Shown: piece by piece, positions 44,004-53,684 of the stretch
How positions within the stretch are numbered: position 1 is the stretch's first letter
Layout of the letters: every line of letters starts with the position of its first letter
NCBI GenBank assembly: GCA_018820275.1
Contig: JAHJOO010000053.1
Coordinates: 1-64,000 of the forward strand
Source of the DNA: Alphaproteobacteria bacterium
Lineage (GTDB): Bacteria; Pseudomonadota; Alphaproteobacteria; Caulobacterales; Caulobacteraceae
Direction of reading: 5' to 3'
Length of the DNA: 64,000 nt
Program-made: the position numbers and the translations under genes
The notes under the pieces: model-generated
Seen by the model: the letters and a program-made list of their open reading frames with translations, nothing else
What the model was told of the DNA's origin: nothing
Databases searched by the model: none

Positions 44004-44890
44004 GCGCCGACGGCCGGATTTCGGGCATGACCGGCTTTGGCCGGGCCGACGGCGCCGGTCACGGCTGGGCGTGGTCCGTGGAGGCGCGCTCGGTCAACGG
44101 GCGCAACCTCGAGGTCCGTCTGCGCGCGCCGTCCGGGTTCGACGACCTCGAGCGTCTGACCAAGGCTGCCGGCCAGGCCCGCTTCGCCCGGGGCCAGGTC
44201 TCGCTGACGGTCCAGGCCAGGCCCGAGGCGGGGGCCGTGACCGTCGGCGTCGATTCCGCGGCGCTGGACCGCTACCTGACCCTGGCCCGGCAACTGGTCG
44301 AGGCCGGGGCCGCGCCGCCGACCGCCGACGGCCTGCTGGCGCTGCGGGGGGTCATCTCGGCCGATGACGCAGGCCCCGACGCCGCCACCCAGGAAGCCCT
44401 GCAGGCCGCCATCGCCGGTGCCGTCGAGACGGCGCTGGACGCCCTCCAGGCCTCACGCCGGCACGAGGGCACCCAGCTGCTGCCCGTGCTGACCGGGCTG
44501 ATCGACCGGATCGAGGCACTCGTCGCCGACGCCGGGCGCGAGGCCGCCGCCCAGATCGAGGCCGTGCGGGAGCGCTTCACCCGCCGCATGGCCGAGCTCG
44601 CGCCCGACGCGCCGGGTCTGGAAGAGCGCGTCTTCCTCGAGGCCGCCGCCCTGGCGGCCAAGGCGGACGTGCGCGAGGAACTGGACCGCCTGGCCGCTCA
44701 CGTGGACTCGGCCCGGCTGCTGCTCACGACCCCGCCTGCGGGCCGCAAGCTGGACTTCCTGATGCAGGAGTTCATGCGCGAGGCGAACACGCTGTGTTCC
44801 AAATCCGCCACCGTGCCCCTGACCGCCGTCGGCCTGGACCTGAAGGCCGCCGTCGAACAGCTGAGAGAACAGGTTCAGAATGTCGAATGA
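44000..44890 (+). CDS. yicC: YicC-family protein
   Basis: A 296-residue member of the YicC family, recently described as an endoribonuclease in E. coli. The N-terminus has SGMTGFGRADG, followed by WSVEARSVNGRNLEVRLRAP. The C-terminus has LDFLMQEFMREANTLCSKS, typical of the family. The GTG start overlaps the mltG stop by 4 bases; an internal ATG at 44027 is an alternative. It overlaps gmk by 11 bases, a gene pairing seen widely. Confidence 0.92.
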   Translation: MSADGRISGMTGFGRADGAGHGWAWSVEARSVNGRNLEVRLRAPSGFDDLERLTKAAGQARFARGQVSLTVQARPEAGAVTVGVDSAALDRYLTLARQLVEAGAAPPTADGLLALRGVISADDAGPDAATQEALQAAIAGAVETALDALQASRRHEGTQLLPVLTGLIDRIEALVADAGREAAAQIEAVRERFTRRMAELAPDAPGLEERVFLEAAALAAKADVREELDRLAAHVDSARLLLTTPPAGRKLDFLMQEFMREANTLCSKSATVPLTAVGLDLKAAVEQLREQVQNVE

Positions 44891-45521
44891 CCGCACCCCG
44901 CGCCGGGGCGTCCTGCTGATCGTGGCCAGCCCCTCGGGGGCCGGCAAGACCAGCCTGTGTCGCCGCCTGATGGCCGATCACGGGGGGCTGGAGCTGTCGG
45001 TGTCCGTCACCACCCGCGCCATCCGTCCGGGCGAGGTGGCGGACCGCGACTATCATTTCGTGGACCACGCCGAGTTCCAGCGTCTGATCGACCAGGACGC
45101 CTTTCTCGAGTGGGCCGACGTGCACGGCAACCGCTACGGCTCCCTGCGCGGGCCGGTGGACCGGGCTCTGGCCGAGGGCCGGGATGTCCTGTTCGACATC
45201 GACTGGCAGGGGGCCGCCGAGGTCGCGCGCAGGTGCCCCGACGACGCCGTCCGGGTCTTCATCCTGCCACCCAGCCTCGCGGAGTTGCGTCGTCGCCTGG
45301 TCACGCGCAGCCAGGACGCCGAGGACGTCATCGAGCGCCGCATCCAGAACGCCAAGGGCGAGATCGAGCACTGCGACGTGTTCGACTACGTGTTCGTCAA
45401 CGACGACTTCGACCGTTCCTACGCCGAGCTGGCCCACATCTATCACGCTGAACGCAGCAAGCGCCGCCGCAACCTGTGGGTGGCCGGCTACCAGAGGGCG
45501 CTGCTGGACGAGGCGGTCTAG
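44880..45521 (+). CDS. gmk: Guanylate kinase
   Basis: Phosphorylates GMP to GDP. The 213-residue protein has the P-loop SPSGAGKTSLCRRL, the GMP-binding SVTTRAIRPGEVADRDYHFV and the segment LFDIDWQGA. It overlaps yicC by 11 bases at its start and ends 3 bases before the convergent rsmA gene. Confidence 0.97.
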   Translation: MSNDRTPRRGVLLIVASPSGAGKTSLCRRLMADHGGLELSVSVTTRAIRPGEVADRDYHFVDHAEFQRLIDQDAFLEWADVHGNRYGSLRGPVDRALAEGRDVLFDIDWQGAAEVARRCPDDAVRVFILPPSLAELRRRLVTRSQDAEDVIERRIQNAKGEIEHCDVFDYVFVNDDFDRSYAELAHIYHAERSKRRRNLWVAGYQRALLDEAV

Positions 45522-45524
45522 GCG

Positions 45525-46403
45525 TCAGGACCGCTTGCGGCGCGCCAGCGTCGGCCCGGCGTCCGTCTTCTCCGCGGCAGGTGCCTCGCGGCCCGACCAC
45601 GCCCTTGCCAGCCGCAGGAAGCCGTCCAGGTCGATGACTTCGGCCCGGTCTTCCGGACTGATCCCGGCCGCTTCGCACAGGTCCGCCCCACCCAGCTGTT
45701 TCAGGCTGGAGCGCAGCATCTTGCGCCGCTGGCCGAAGGCGGCCGCCGTCACGCGCTCCAGCGCCTTCAGCAGGGCCCGATCGGGCCGGTCGGCGCGCGG
45801 AACCAGATGCACCACCGCGCTGGCCACCTTGGGCGGCGGGGTGAAGGCCGCGGCGGGCAGGTGCATCACCAGCTTCGCCTCCGCCACCGCCTGGGCGATC
45901 ACGGCCAGCCGGCCGTAGGCGTCCTCGCCCGGCCGGGCAACGACGCGCTCGGCCACCTCCTTCTGGAACATCAGCGTCAGGGCGTGCGGCGTCCACGGGC
46001 CGGTCAGCCATTTGATCAGCAGCGGCGTGCCGACGTTGTAGGGCAGGTTCGACACCAGATGCGCCGGGCCCTCGACCAGTCCGTCCTCCCGCACGTTCAG
46101 GGCGTCGCCCTCGACGATCGTGAGCCGGCCCGAGCCGTCGTCCAGCTCCTGCAACAGCGGCACGAAGCGCGGGTCCTTCTCGACCAGCACCACCCGGCCC
46201 GCGTCGCTCTCCAGCAGGGCCCGCGTCAGCCCGCCGGGCCCCGGGCCGACCTCGATCACCGCCCGCCCCTCGAACGGCCCGGCCAGCCTGACGATCTTCC
46301 GCGTGACGTTCAGATCCAGCAGAAAATGCTGGCCGAAGCTCTTCTTCGCCGCCAGCCCGTGGGCGTCCAGCTGCGCGCGCAGGGAGGGCAGGGCGTCGGT
46401 CAT
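45525..46403 (-). CDS. rsmA: 16S rRNA dimethyladenosine transferase
   Basis: Methylates two adjacent adenosines near the 3' end of 16S rRNA during ribosome maturation. The 292-residue enzyme has HFLLDLNV, the SAM-binding VIEVGPGPGGLTRALLE and the target-base motif NLPYNVGTPLLI. It ends with an Ala/Lys/Arg tail. Its ATG overlaps the stop of pdxA (ATGA), so translation is coupled; this pdxA-rsmA order is known in many Proteobacteria. Confidence 0.97.
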   Translation of the reverse strand: MTDALPSLRAQLDAHGLAAKKSFGQHFLLDLNVTRKIVRLAGPFEGRAVIEVGPGPGGLTRALLESDAGRVVLVEKDPRFVPLLQELDDGSGRLTIVEGDALNVREDGLVEGPAHLVSNLPYNVGTPLLIKWLTGPWTPHALTLMFQKEVAERVVARPGEDAYGRLAVIAQAVAEAKLVMHLPAAAFTPPPKVASAVVHLVPRADRPDRALLKALERVTAAAFGQRRKMLRSSLKQLGGADLCEAAGISPEDRAEVIDLDGFLRLARAWSGREAPAAEKTDAGPTLARRKRS

Positions 46404-47398
46404 GCCAGGCCGCGACGCCGCTTCGCCATGTCCGCGGCCAGCCGGATCGCCGCGATCAGACTGTCCGCGCGGGCCATGCCCTTGCCGGCGATCTCGAACC
46501 CCGTGCCGTGATCGGGGGACGTCCGCACCACCGGCAGGCCCAGGGTCACGTTCACCCCGCCCCAGAAGTCGATCGTCTTCACCGGAATGAGCGCCTGGTC
46601 GTGATAGAGGCAGATCGCCGCGTCGTATCCGGCCCTTGCCTCGTCGTGGAACATCGTGTCGGCGGGCAGGGGGTCGGTGATCGCGATCCCCTCCGCCCGG
46701 AGCGCGGCGGCCGCCGGACGCAGGACCTCGATCTCCTCCAGCCCGATGGCACCGCCCTCGCCCGCGTGGGGGTTCAGTCCCGCCAGCGCCAGACGGGGTC
46801 GGGCGATGCCGAAGTCGCGCCTCAGCGCCTCATGCGTGACGCGGGCGGTGCGCATCACCCGCTCCTGGGTGACCAGTTCCGGCACCGCGCTGAGCGGGGC
46901 ATGGATGGTGACGAGGGCGACGCGCAGGTCGCGCGCCGTCAGCATCATCACCGGGCCGCGCGTCCCGTCGTGGGGCAGGTCGCCGGTCAGCTCGGCGATG
47001 AATTCGGTGTGGCCGGGAAAGGGAAAGCCCGCGGCGTACAGCGGCGCCTTGGCGATCGGGGCCGTCACGACACCGGCGGCGCGACCGTCCATGGCCAGAT
47101 CCACCGCCCGGGCGATCCAGTCGGCGACGCAGGTCGCATTGCGCGGAGCCGGGACCCCCGGGATCACCGGGGCCGCGGTGGGGGCGTGGATCACGGGGAC
47201 GGCCCGGCGGAACGCGCCCAGGGCCTCCGCCGGCTCCGACACCTCGGCCACCGGCGCACCCGCGGCGTCGATCACGCCCGCGTCGCCGACCACGACGAAG
47301 GTCGGCCCGTCGTCCCTGAGGGCCGTCCAGGCCCGGGCCACGATCTCGGGGCCGATGCCGGCCGGCTCTCCCAGGGAGAGGGCCAGCGCCGGAATCAT
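46400..47398 (-). CDS. pdxA: 4-hydroxythreonine-4-phosphate dehydrogenase
   Basis: A pyridoxal phosphate biosynthesis enzyme. The 332-residue protein starts MIPALALSLGEPAGIGPEIV. It carries the metal-ligand His in FPGHTEFIAEL and TIHAPLSAVPELV, and a further His in AGLNPHAGEGGAIG. The start overlaps the surA stop by 4 bases, and the stop overlaps the rsmA start. Confidence 0.96.
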   Translation of the reverse strand: MIPALALSLGEPAGIGPEIVARAWTALRDDGPTFVVVGDAGVIDAAGAPVAEVSEPAEALGAFRRAVPVIHAPTAAPVIPGVPAPRNATCVADWIARAVDLAMDGRAAGVVTAPIAKAPLYAAGFPFPGHTEFIAELTGDLPHDGTRGPVMMLTARDLRVALVTIHAPLSAVPELVTQERVMRTARVTHEALRRDFGIARPRLALAGLNPHAGEGGAIGLEEIEVLRPAAAALRAEGIAITDPLPADTMFHDEARAGYDAAICLYHDQALIPVKTIDFWGGVNVTLGLPVVRTSPDHGTGFEIAGKGMARADSLIAAIRLAADMAKRRRGLA

Positions 47399-48753
47399 TT
47401 GCGCTCGATCAGGGCGTCCGCGCGCAGGTCGCGCATGTAGCGGCGCTCCAGCATCGACAGCTGGGAGCGCTGCAGCCGGCCTTCGACCTCCGCCCGGCTG
47501 GGCAGGGCGGCGGATCCGACCCGGCGGCCGCAGACGCCGACCAGATGGACGCCGAGCGGCGTGCGGACCGGGCCGACGATCGTGCCCTGGGGCGCGTCGG
47601 CCACGGCTTCCTGGAACTGCGGGATCACGCTCTGCAGGTCGCTTTCGCCCAGGTCGGTGCCCAGCAGGCCGGTCTCCGAGGTCGCGCGGGCCAGCATATT
47701 GTCGCACGTCAGCTCCGGCTGCAGCGCGTCCAGCCGGCGGCCGGCCGTCAGGACCGCGTCGTCGGACGCCGTATCGGGAAGCTCGATCATGACCTGCCGC
47801 AGGCTGACGAGCTGGGTCGCCGTGCCCTGACGCTTGTCGCGCATGTAGATGATGTAGACCCCGCCATCGACGACAATGGGGTTCGACAGCTGGCCGACGT
47901 CCAGATTGTCCATCGCCTGCTGCAGGGCCGGGTGCAGCGTGCCCTCGACGACCCACCCGGCGTCCCCGCCGCGCACGGCCGACGGCGCGTCCGAGAACTG
48001 CTGCGCCACGTTCTGGAAGGGCGCGCCCTGGATCATCTGGCGGATCAGTTGCTGGGCCCCGTTGACCGCGCCCTGCATGCCGCCCTGGGTCTGCGCGGCC
48101 TCGAGGAAGATTTCGCCGATCAGATACTGGCGCTTGGTCGCGGCTTCCTCGACCTGGCGCATGGCCTGGTCGACCTGGGCCCTCGAAACGCGGGACCGGC
48201 TGCCGAAGCGCCCGCCGTAAAGACGCCGCCAGCCGATCGAGACGCGGACCTGTTCGCGAATGGTCTGCGGCTGGATTCCGACCTGGCCCAGAAGGTTCAG
48301 ATAGGCCTCTCCCGTGGTGCGGAGCTCCGCCGCCATGGCCTCGATCTCTTCGGCCACCTCCTCGTCGGTCACCTTGAGATCGGGATAGCGGGCGATCTCC
48401 TGCGCCTGGAGGCGTTCGTCGATCAGGCTCTCGAGCGCCTGCCGTTCGATCTGCGGCAGATCCTCCGGCGTCGGCTCCACCTCGCTCATGGCGATGATCA
48501 GCAACATGCGCTGACGCAGGTCGAAGCCGGTGATGATCTGGTCGTTGACGGTGGCGACGACGCCGTCGGCGATCTGGAAGTCCGGCCGCTGCAGCATGCG
48601 GGGCTCGCGGCGCACCTCGGTCGGCTGCAGCGTGCCCGCCGCCGTCGCCCCGCGGGCCGGCGGATCCTGCCGCGCCGGCGCCGTCTGGGCCGCGGCGCTT
48701 CCGGCCATCAGGGCGGTCATCGCCGCGGCCGTCGCAATACGCATCACTCGCAT
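47395..48753 (-). CDS. surA: Periplasmic chaperone/peptidyl-prolyl isomerase SurA
   Basis: Escorts outer-membrane proteins such as LptD to the BAM complex. The 452-residue protein has a signal peptide (MRVMRIATAAAMTALMAGSAAA). The chaperone N-domain contains DGVVATVNDQIITGFDLRQRMLL, and a parvulin-type domain includes FSDAPSAVRGGDAGWV and SNPIVVDGGVYIIYM. A second parvulin-like part is degenerate. AGGAC is found on the minus strand before the ATG at 48753. It is coupled to pdxA and lies behind lptD. Confidence 0.93.
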   Translation of the reverse strand: MRVMRIATAAAMTALMAGSAAAQTAPARQDPPARGATAAGTLQPTEVRREPRMLQRPDFQIADGVVATVNDQIITGFDLRQRMLLIIAMSEVEPTPEDLPQIERQALESLIDERLQAQEIARYPDLKVTDEEVAEEIEAMAAELRTTGEAYLNLLGQVGIQPQTIREQVRVSIGWRRLYGGRFGSRSRVSRAQVDQAMRQVEEAATKRQYLIGEIFLEAAQTQGGMQGAVNGAQQLIRQMIQGAPFQNVAQQFSDAPSAVRGGDAGWVVEGTLHPALQQAMDNLDVGQLSNPIVVDGGVYIIYMRDKRQGTATQLVSLRQVMIELPDTASDDAVLTAGRRLDALQPELTCDNMLARATSETGLLGTDLGESDLQSVIPQFQEAVADAPQGTIVGPVRTPLGVHLVGVCGRRVGSAALPSRAEVEGRLQRSQLSMLERRYMRDLRADALIERK

Positions 48754-48846
48754 CGTTCGTCCTGAACCCTTATGGCGGCGTGGCCGCACGCGCCGATCAT
48801 GGAGAATCGACCCTCGCGCCCCTCACCGGCGCCGGTCGCCCCGCTA

Positions 48847-51240
48847 TTAGCCTGTACCGCCGAAAGTGGCGAGCGTTAGGCGGACATAGGCGCCTTCCGA
48901 CGCGCCGCTGGGCCTGACCCGCGTGTTGTCGCGGCGGAATCCGATCTCGAACCGCACGCAGTCGTCGTCGAACAGCAGGCCGACTTCCGAGCGGACGAAC
49001 AGGTCCCGGTCCAGGTCGTAGACGCCCGAGCTCGCGATGCCCCAGTTGCCCGCCACGAACTGTTGCACCGAGGCCTCGACGAAGGCGTAGTTGCGGTTCA
49101 ACGGCCCCTCGACGGGATTGCTGTCGTCCATCACATAGATCATGGAGCCGCCGCTGCGCCGGCCCCAGCGGCCTTCGACCGCCGCCTCTGCGCGCCGGAC
49201 CTCGCCGGAATCGTCAAGCGTCGCCCGTCCCCACGCGCGCACGCCGTCGTGCGGCTCGAACGTGCCCTGGACGACCCAGTCGGACGTTGTGCCGGCCAGG
49301 CCGGTGGCGTCGTAGAGGACCGAGGGATCGTCGCCCGACGCCGTCAGCAGGCCCGGCTCGGCGTCCGATCTCCAGCTGCGCCCGATAAAGAGCGACGCCT
49401 GTCGATCTTCGCTCCAGCGCAGGGTCGCCCGCGCGCCGCCCGTCGCCCGCAGCCCGCCTTCGTAGAGATCCTCGCCCGGAAACCGGTCGATGCGGAACAG
49501 GGTCGAGCCGTCGAGGTCCAGAACCTGGCTGTCCTCGTTGGGGATGCGGGGATCGAGGTCGGCGTCGGTCGAGGCGGAGATCTGGCCAAGGGGCTCCAGG
49601 ATCAGGTCCGCGCCGCCCGTCAGCGGGCGGATCAGCGGCCAGCTGACGTCCAGCCCGGCCGTGGCCCGACCGCGGGTGACGGTCTGATCCGACTCCAGCC
49701 CCGGCACCGGCAGGTCGGCGATCGAATACAGGTCCACGCGGGCGTCGACGAAAGGCTCCCACCTCACGCCCGCGTCGGAGATCAGGGTGCGTCGCCATTC
49801 CGCCCGCCCGGTCGCCCGCCGGCTGTCGACCCCCTCGGCCGACCCGGTGCCGGCCGGCAGCACCTCGGGCCTCAGCACCGGCGCGCCGGTGAAATCGTCC
49901 CGGTACAGGGCCACGGCTGATCCGGTGAGGCGCAGCCGGCCTCCGAACACCGGCCGCCCCGGCTCCCACCGCGCCTCGACGAGCGGCGCGGCGACCGGCA
50001 GGGCACCGTCGGACTCGAAGACGTTCAGGCCGGGAGCCGTGTCGTTGAACTGGGTGACGCGCAGGCTCTGGATGGCGAAGGTGGCGAACGACAGGTAGGA
50101 CCGGGGCGTCTGCCGCTCGGCGTAGACCTGGCTGATCAGGCGACGCTCGTCGCCGTGATAAAGCCCGTTGTCGGCGTACGGATCCCGCACGTCGTAGCGG
50201 TCGAACAGCGTCTTGTCGGAGGTCCGCTCGGCGGTGAAGCCCCACCGCCACGGGCCGGCGGGGTCGAAGGCGCCGGAGGCCAGCAGATAGCTGCGGTGTT
50301 CCCGGTCCAGCGGCCGCGGCGCGTCGTCGACGCCGTCGTCATCCGAGTCGAAGTCACCGAAATTGCGCGCGTGGGTGTAGCCCCCGCGGGCCACGACGGT
50401 CCCCCCTGAAAACCGCCGGCGCCACTGCAGGTTCAGCAGGGGTTCGACCTCGCTGTTGAACTGGGGGCTGATCAGCCAGTCCTCCGACGGCGAGACCACG
50501 ATCAGATAGGGCTGCTCCCAGCTCAGGCCGCGCTCCTGATCGAAGCCGATCTCGGGCACCAGGAAGCCGGAGGCCCTGTCCACCGTCGGATCGGGGTGGG
50601 CGAAGAACGGCAGGAACAGCACCGGCACGCCCTTCACCTTGAAGACGGCGTTGCGGTACAGCACGGCCCGCAGGCTCTCGTCCTGGATCACGCGCTGGGC
50701 CTGGATCGAGATGGTGGGCTCCTTCGGCCGCCCTTCCTCGTCGCAGATCGGGCAGGGCGTGAAGACGGCATAGTTCAGTTCGTTGACCGTCTCGGAGCGC
50801 CGGACGGCCGTCGCCGCCATGAGGCTGGACCCGTCCTCCTGCCGTGTGGCCAGGTTGACCGCCACGCCGGTCCCGGCGCCGTCCGTCAGCTCCAGATAGT
50901 CGGCGAAGACGGTCACGCCGTCGGGCGCCGTCAACTCCACCTCGCCCTGGGCGGTCGCGATGCCGGTCGCCAGATCGTAGGTCAGCCTGCGCGTCCAGAG
51001 GGAGTGATTCTGGAACCGCGCGAACAGCCGGTCGCCCGCCTCGCGCGAGGCTTCCAGACGATCCCCGACGCGCGCCACCTCGGCGGCGTCCAGGTACAGG
51101 GCCCGGTCGTCCAGGCCGTCGTCGACCGGCGCGGGCGGCGCATCCTGCGCCTGCGCGGCACCGGCTCCGAGAAGACAGGCGCCCACGCCCGCGAGAAGCA
51201 GCGATCGGTGGGTGCGGAGGTGCTTGAGGCCGACGCGCAT
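48847..51240 (-). CDS. lptD: LPS-assembly outer-membrane protein LptD
   Basis: Inserts lipopolysaccharide in the outer leaflet of the outer membrane. The 797-residue protein has a signal peptide (about 1-31), the N-terminal OstA/LptD jellyroll (LTYDLATGIATAQGEVELTAPDGVTVFADYLEL), and a large C-terminal barrel with many Tyr/Trp-containing strands (FFAHPDPTVDRASGFLVPEIG opens it). CPIC near residue 160 may form part of a disulfide pair. The N-terminal cysteines differ from the E. coli set. lptG and lptF lie immediately upstream. Confidence 0.95.
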   Translation of the reverse strand: MRVGLKHLRTHRSLLLAGVGACLLGAGAAQAQDAPPAPVDDGLDDRALYLDAAEVARVGDRLEASREAGDRLFARFQNHSLWTRRLTYDLATGIATAQGEVELTAPDGVTVFADYLELTDGAGTGVAVNLATRQEDGSSLMAATAVRRSETVNELNYAVFTPCPICDEEGRPKEPTISIQAQRVIQDESLRAVLYRNAVFKVKGVPVLFLPFFAHPDPTVDRASGFLVPEIGFDQERGLSWEQPYLIVVSPSEDWLISPQFNSEVEPLLNLQWRRRFSGGTVVARGGYTHARNFGDFDSDDDGVDDAPRPLDREHRSYLLASGAFDPAGPWRWGFTAERTSDKTLFDRYDVRDPYADNGLYHGDERRLISQVYAERQTPRSYLSFATFAIQSLRVTQFNDTAPGLNVFESDGALPVAAPLVEARWEPGRPVFGGRLRLTGSAVALYRDDFTGAPVLRPEVLPAGTGSAEGVDSRRATGRAEWRRTLISDAGVRWEPFVDARVDLYSIADLPVPGLESDQTVTRGRATAGLDVSWPLIRPLTGGADLILEPLGQISASTDADLDPRIPNEDSQVLDLDGSTLFRIDRFPGEDLYEGGLRATGGARATLRWSEDRQASLFIGRSWRSDAEPGLLTASGDDPSVLYDATGLAGTTSDWVVQGTFEPHDGVRAWGRATLDDSGEVRRAEAAVEGRWGRRSGGSMIYVMDDSNPVEGPLNRNYAFVEASVQQFVAGNWGIASSGVYDLDRDLFVRSEVGLLFDDDCVRFEIGFRRDNTRVRPSGASEGAYVRLTLATFGGTG

Positions 51241-51309
51241 CTGGCTGGTCTGATCCGTGTTCCTGACTGCCTCGCCCCCGGCTTCCCTAAGCGACGATGC
51301 CCGGCGGCG

Positions 51310-52425
51310 CTAGCCGTCCTCTGTGTACACCAGCAGGGTGAGGGCCGCGAGCAGGGCGAGCAGCGGCGGCAGCCAGGCCGCCACCCAGGGCGCGATCACC
51401 TCGGCAGAGCCGAAGGCTGCCGCCATCTGGTTCACGAAGAAGAAGGCGAAGCCCAGCACCACGGCCGCGCCGCTCATGCGCGCAAGGTCGCCGAGACGCA
51501 TCAGCCGCAGCGAGAAGGCCGCGGCCAGGATGGACATCGCGGCCAGCACCAGGGGCGTGGCGACGAGCTGGTGCAGTCGCAGTCGATAGGCGGTCGTGGA
51601 AAACCCTGCGGCCTCGACGCGCGCGATCTGGGCGGGCAGGGACCAGATGGGGGTCGACTGCGGGCGGGCGAACCGGTCAAACGCCTCCTCGTCGGCCAGG
51701 CTGGAGCGCAGGTCCAGGGTGGCGTAGCGCACGCCCCGCTCGCCGATCCGCGCGCCGACCGCGTCCACCAGCCGCCAGCTGCCGGCGCGCAGCGTCGCCG
51801 ACGCCGCGTCGATCCGCTCGGCGAACCGCCGCCCGCCGTTCGCGTCGTTGGCGTAGATGAAGAAGCTGACGCCCAGCAGCCGCCCGCCGGCCCGGTCCTG
51901 ACGATCGGCCCGGATGATGACCTGTCGCTGGTCGTCGCCCTCGCGCAGCCAGACCGCCTCAGGCGCGCCGATCCCGGCGGCCTGCCCGGACAGTCGCGTG
52001 CGCTCGCGCTGAAACACGCCGTCGCCATACGATGCGAGGGGACTCAACGCCGCCACGATCACGGTCCCGCAGGCCAGGGCCATCAGCGCGGCGGGCAGGA
52101 CGAACCGCCACGCCGACACGCCGGCCGCCCGCATGGCGATGAGCTCGCTGCGACGGTTCAGGGCAACGTAGGCGCCCAGGGTGCCGAACAGAAACACGAA
52201 GGGCGTCAGCTGAAGGATCACGGCCGGCGACTTCAGCAGCATGAGCCCGAGGATCCGTGCCCCCGAAAGATCCACGTCGGACCCGACGCCGCGGGAGATT
52301 TCCACGAAGTCGATCAGCATGATGAGGGCGGAGATCACGCCGAGCGCGACCAGCAGCGACCGCGCCTGCTGCGTCAGCACATAGCGCTCGATGCGGCCGA
52401 TCCTCAGGCGGGACGGCGCGCTCAT
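51310..52425 (-). CDS. lptG: LPS export permease LptG
   Basis: One of the two membrane subunits of the LptB2FG ABC exporter. The 371-residue protein has helices at about 20-42, 60-85 and 100-122, a periplasmic domain (about 130-270) and three further helices near the end. Typical stretches are FVFLFGTLGAYVALNRRSELIAMRAAGVSAW and the C-terminal SILAAAFSLRLMRLG. The start overlaps the lptF stop by 4 bases. It precedes lptD on the same strand. Confidence 0.95.
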   Translation of the reverse strand: MSAPSRLRIGRIERYVLTQQARSLLVALGVISALIMLIDFVEISRGVGSDVDLSGARILGLMLLKSPAVILQLTPFVFLFGTLGAYVALNRRSELIAMRAAGVSAWRFVLPAALMALACGTVIVAALSPLASYGDGVFQRERTRLSGQAAGIGAPEAVWLREGDDQRQVIIRADRQDRAGGRLLGVSFFIYANDANGGRRFAERIDAASATLRAGSWRLVDAVGARIGERGVRYATLDLRSSLADEEAFDRFARPQSTPIWSLPAQIARVEAAGFSTTAYRLRLHQLVATPLVLAAMSILAAAFSLRLMRLGDLARMSGAAVVLGFAFFFVNQMAAAFGSAEVIAPWVAAWLPPLLALLAALTLLVYTEDG

Positions 52426-53555
52426 GCGCCCGCCCCCGCCACGGCGCGGATGCGGCCCGACCGGCGCCGGCGCGGCTTGAGGGACCGGAACAGCAGCCGC
52501 AGGGCGACCGCGGCCGCGACGAGCGGCAGCAGGTACTGAAGCACGTTGACCCACGGGTTCCACGCGCCCGCCGCCACCACCCCGTAGCCGACGATCCGGA
52601 CCATCAGGAAGGCGCCGGCCGCCTTGGCCACGCGGAGCCCGTAGCCCGTCCGGCTGAACGCCCCGCCGAGGATGGCCGTCAAGGCCATGGCCATGGCGGT
52701 GAGGGCATAGAGCGGCGACGAGAGCCGGGCGTGACCTTCGGCCAGCAGCTCGGTACGCGATCCCGCGCTCGCCGAGATTCCGGGCGTGGGGTCGAACAGT
52801 TGATGCAGATACAGGTCGGAGGGCTTGTACTGCACGGTCGGGTCGGCCTCCTCCATGAAGGCCGCGAGCGGGAAGGCGTGGTTGTCGAACGACAGGTAGT
52901 TCAGGACTCCGTCCGAGGAATACCGCTGCCATGAGCCCTGCCCGAGCAGCAGATAGGGCTCGCCCGCGATGCGGCTGAAGCGGGCCTCGGCCGCGTCCCA
53001 CGTCGAGACCGACCGGCCGTCGTCGATATGGACGAAGAGATTCGTCATCAGGCCGTTCTGCGCGATCTCCTGGACATAGACCGTCAGCCCGTTCGGACCT
53101 TTCACGAATCGCCCTTCCTCGACCAGCAGGGCGGCCAGGTCGGACCGCACCGCAAACGCCTCGTCGCGCGCCGCGCGCTGCGCCCAGGGCTGGACGACCA
53201 CATTGATCGCGAGGGTCGTCGCGACGACGACGAGGGCCAGGGCGAAGGCGGGACGAATCGCGTCCCACCGGGTCATGCCGGCGGCGAAGGCGGCGATCAG
53301 TTCCTGCTCGCGCTGCAGCCGCGTGAGCGCGATCAGCGCCCCGACGAACAGGCCGATGGGCAGGATCACGGCCAGGAGCTGCGGGGTCGCGAGACTGGTC
53401 AGCTTGACCATCACCCAGAGGCTCGCGCCGCGTTCGACGACGAACTCCAGCTGCTCGAGGGACTGGCTGAGGATGCCGATTCCGGCCAGCGCGGCGCACG
53501 CCCCGACGACGGGACGGCCGATCTGCCGAAAAAGATAGCCTTGAATTAGCGTCAT
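52422..53555 (-). CDS. lptF: LPS export permease LptF
   Basis: The partner of LptG. The 377-residue protein starts MTLIQGYLFRQIGRPVVGACAA, with helices near 12-34, 52-78 and 95-118, a periplasmic domain with VQEIAQNGLMTNLFVHIDDGRS, and three C-terminal helices. ALTRLQREQELIAAFAAGMTRWD is the conserved coupling segment. It is the first gene of the minus-strand operon lptF-lptG-lptD-surA-pdxA-rsmA and is divergent from pepA. The ATPase gene lptB is not in the window. Confidence 0.95.
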   Translation of the reverse strand: MTLIQGYLFRQIGRPVVGACAALAGIGILSQSLEQLEFVVERGASLWVMVKLTSLATPQLLAVILPIGLFVGALIALTRLQREQELIAAFAAGMTRWDAIRPAFALALVVVATTLAINVVVQPWAQRAARDEAFAVRSDLAALLVEEGRFVKGPNGLTVYVQEIAQNGLMTNLFVHIDDGRSVSTWDAAEARFSRIAGEPYLLLGQGSWQRYSSDGVLNYLSFDNHAFPLAAFMEEADPTVQYKPSDLYLHQLFDPTPGISASAGSRTELLAEGHARLSSPLYALTAMAMALTAILGGAFSRTGYGLRVAKAAGAFLMVRIVGYGVVAAGAWNPWVNVLQYLLPLVAAAVALRLLFRSLKPRRRRSGRIRAVAGAGA

Positions 53556-53684
53556 GGACGAAAGGAAATCGCCCCGTTGCGGGCGGCGGCGGGAACGCCC
53601 TAATACATGCCCATCGTTCCCCGCGACAGTGCGCGGGTCGTGCCGCATCAGCGCCGGGAGTCTTTTTCCGGCAGGAGTATTCCG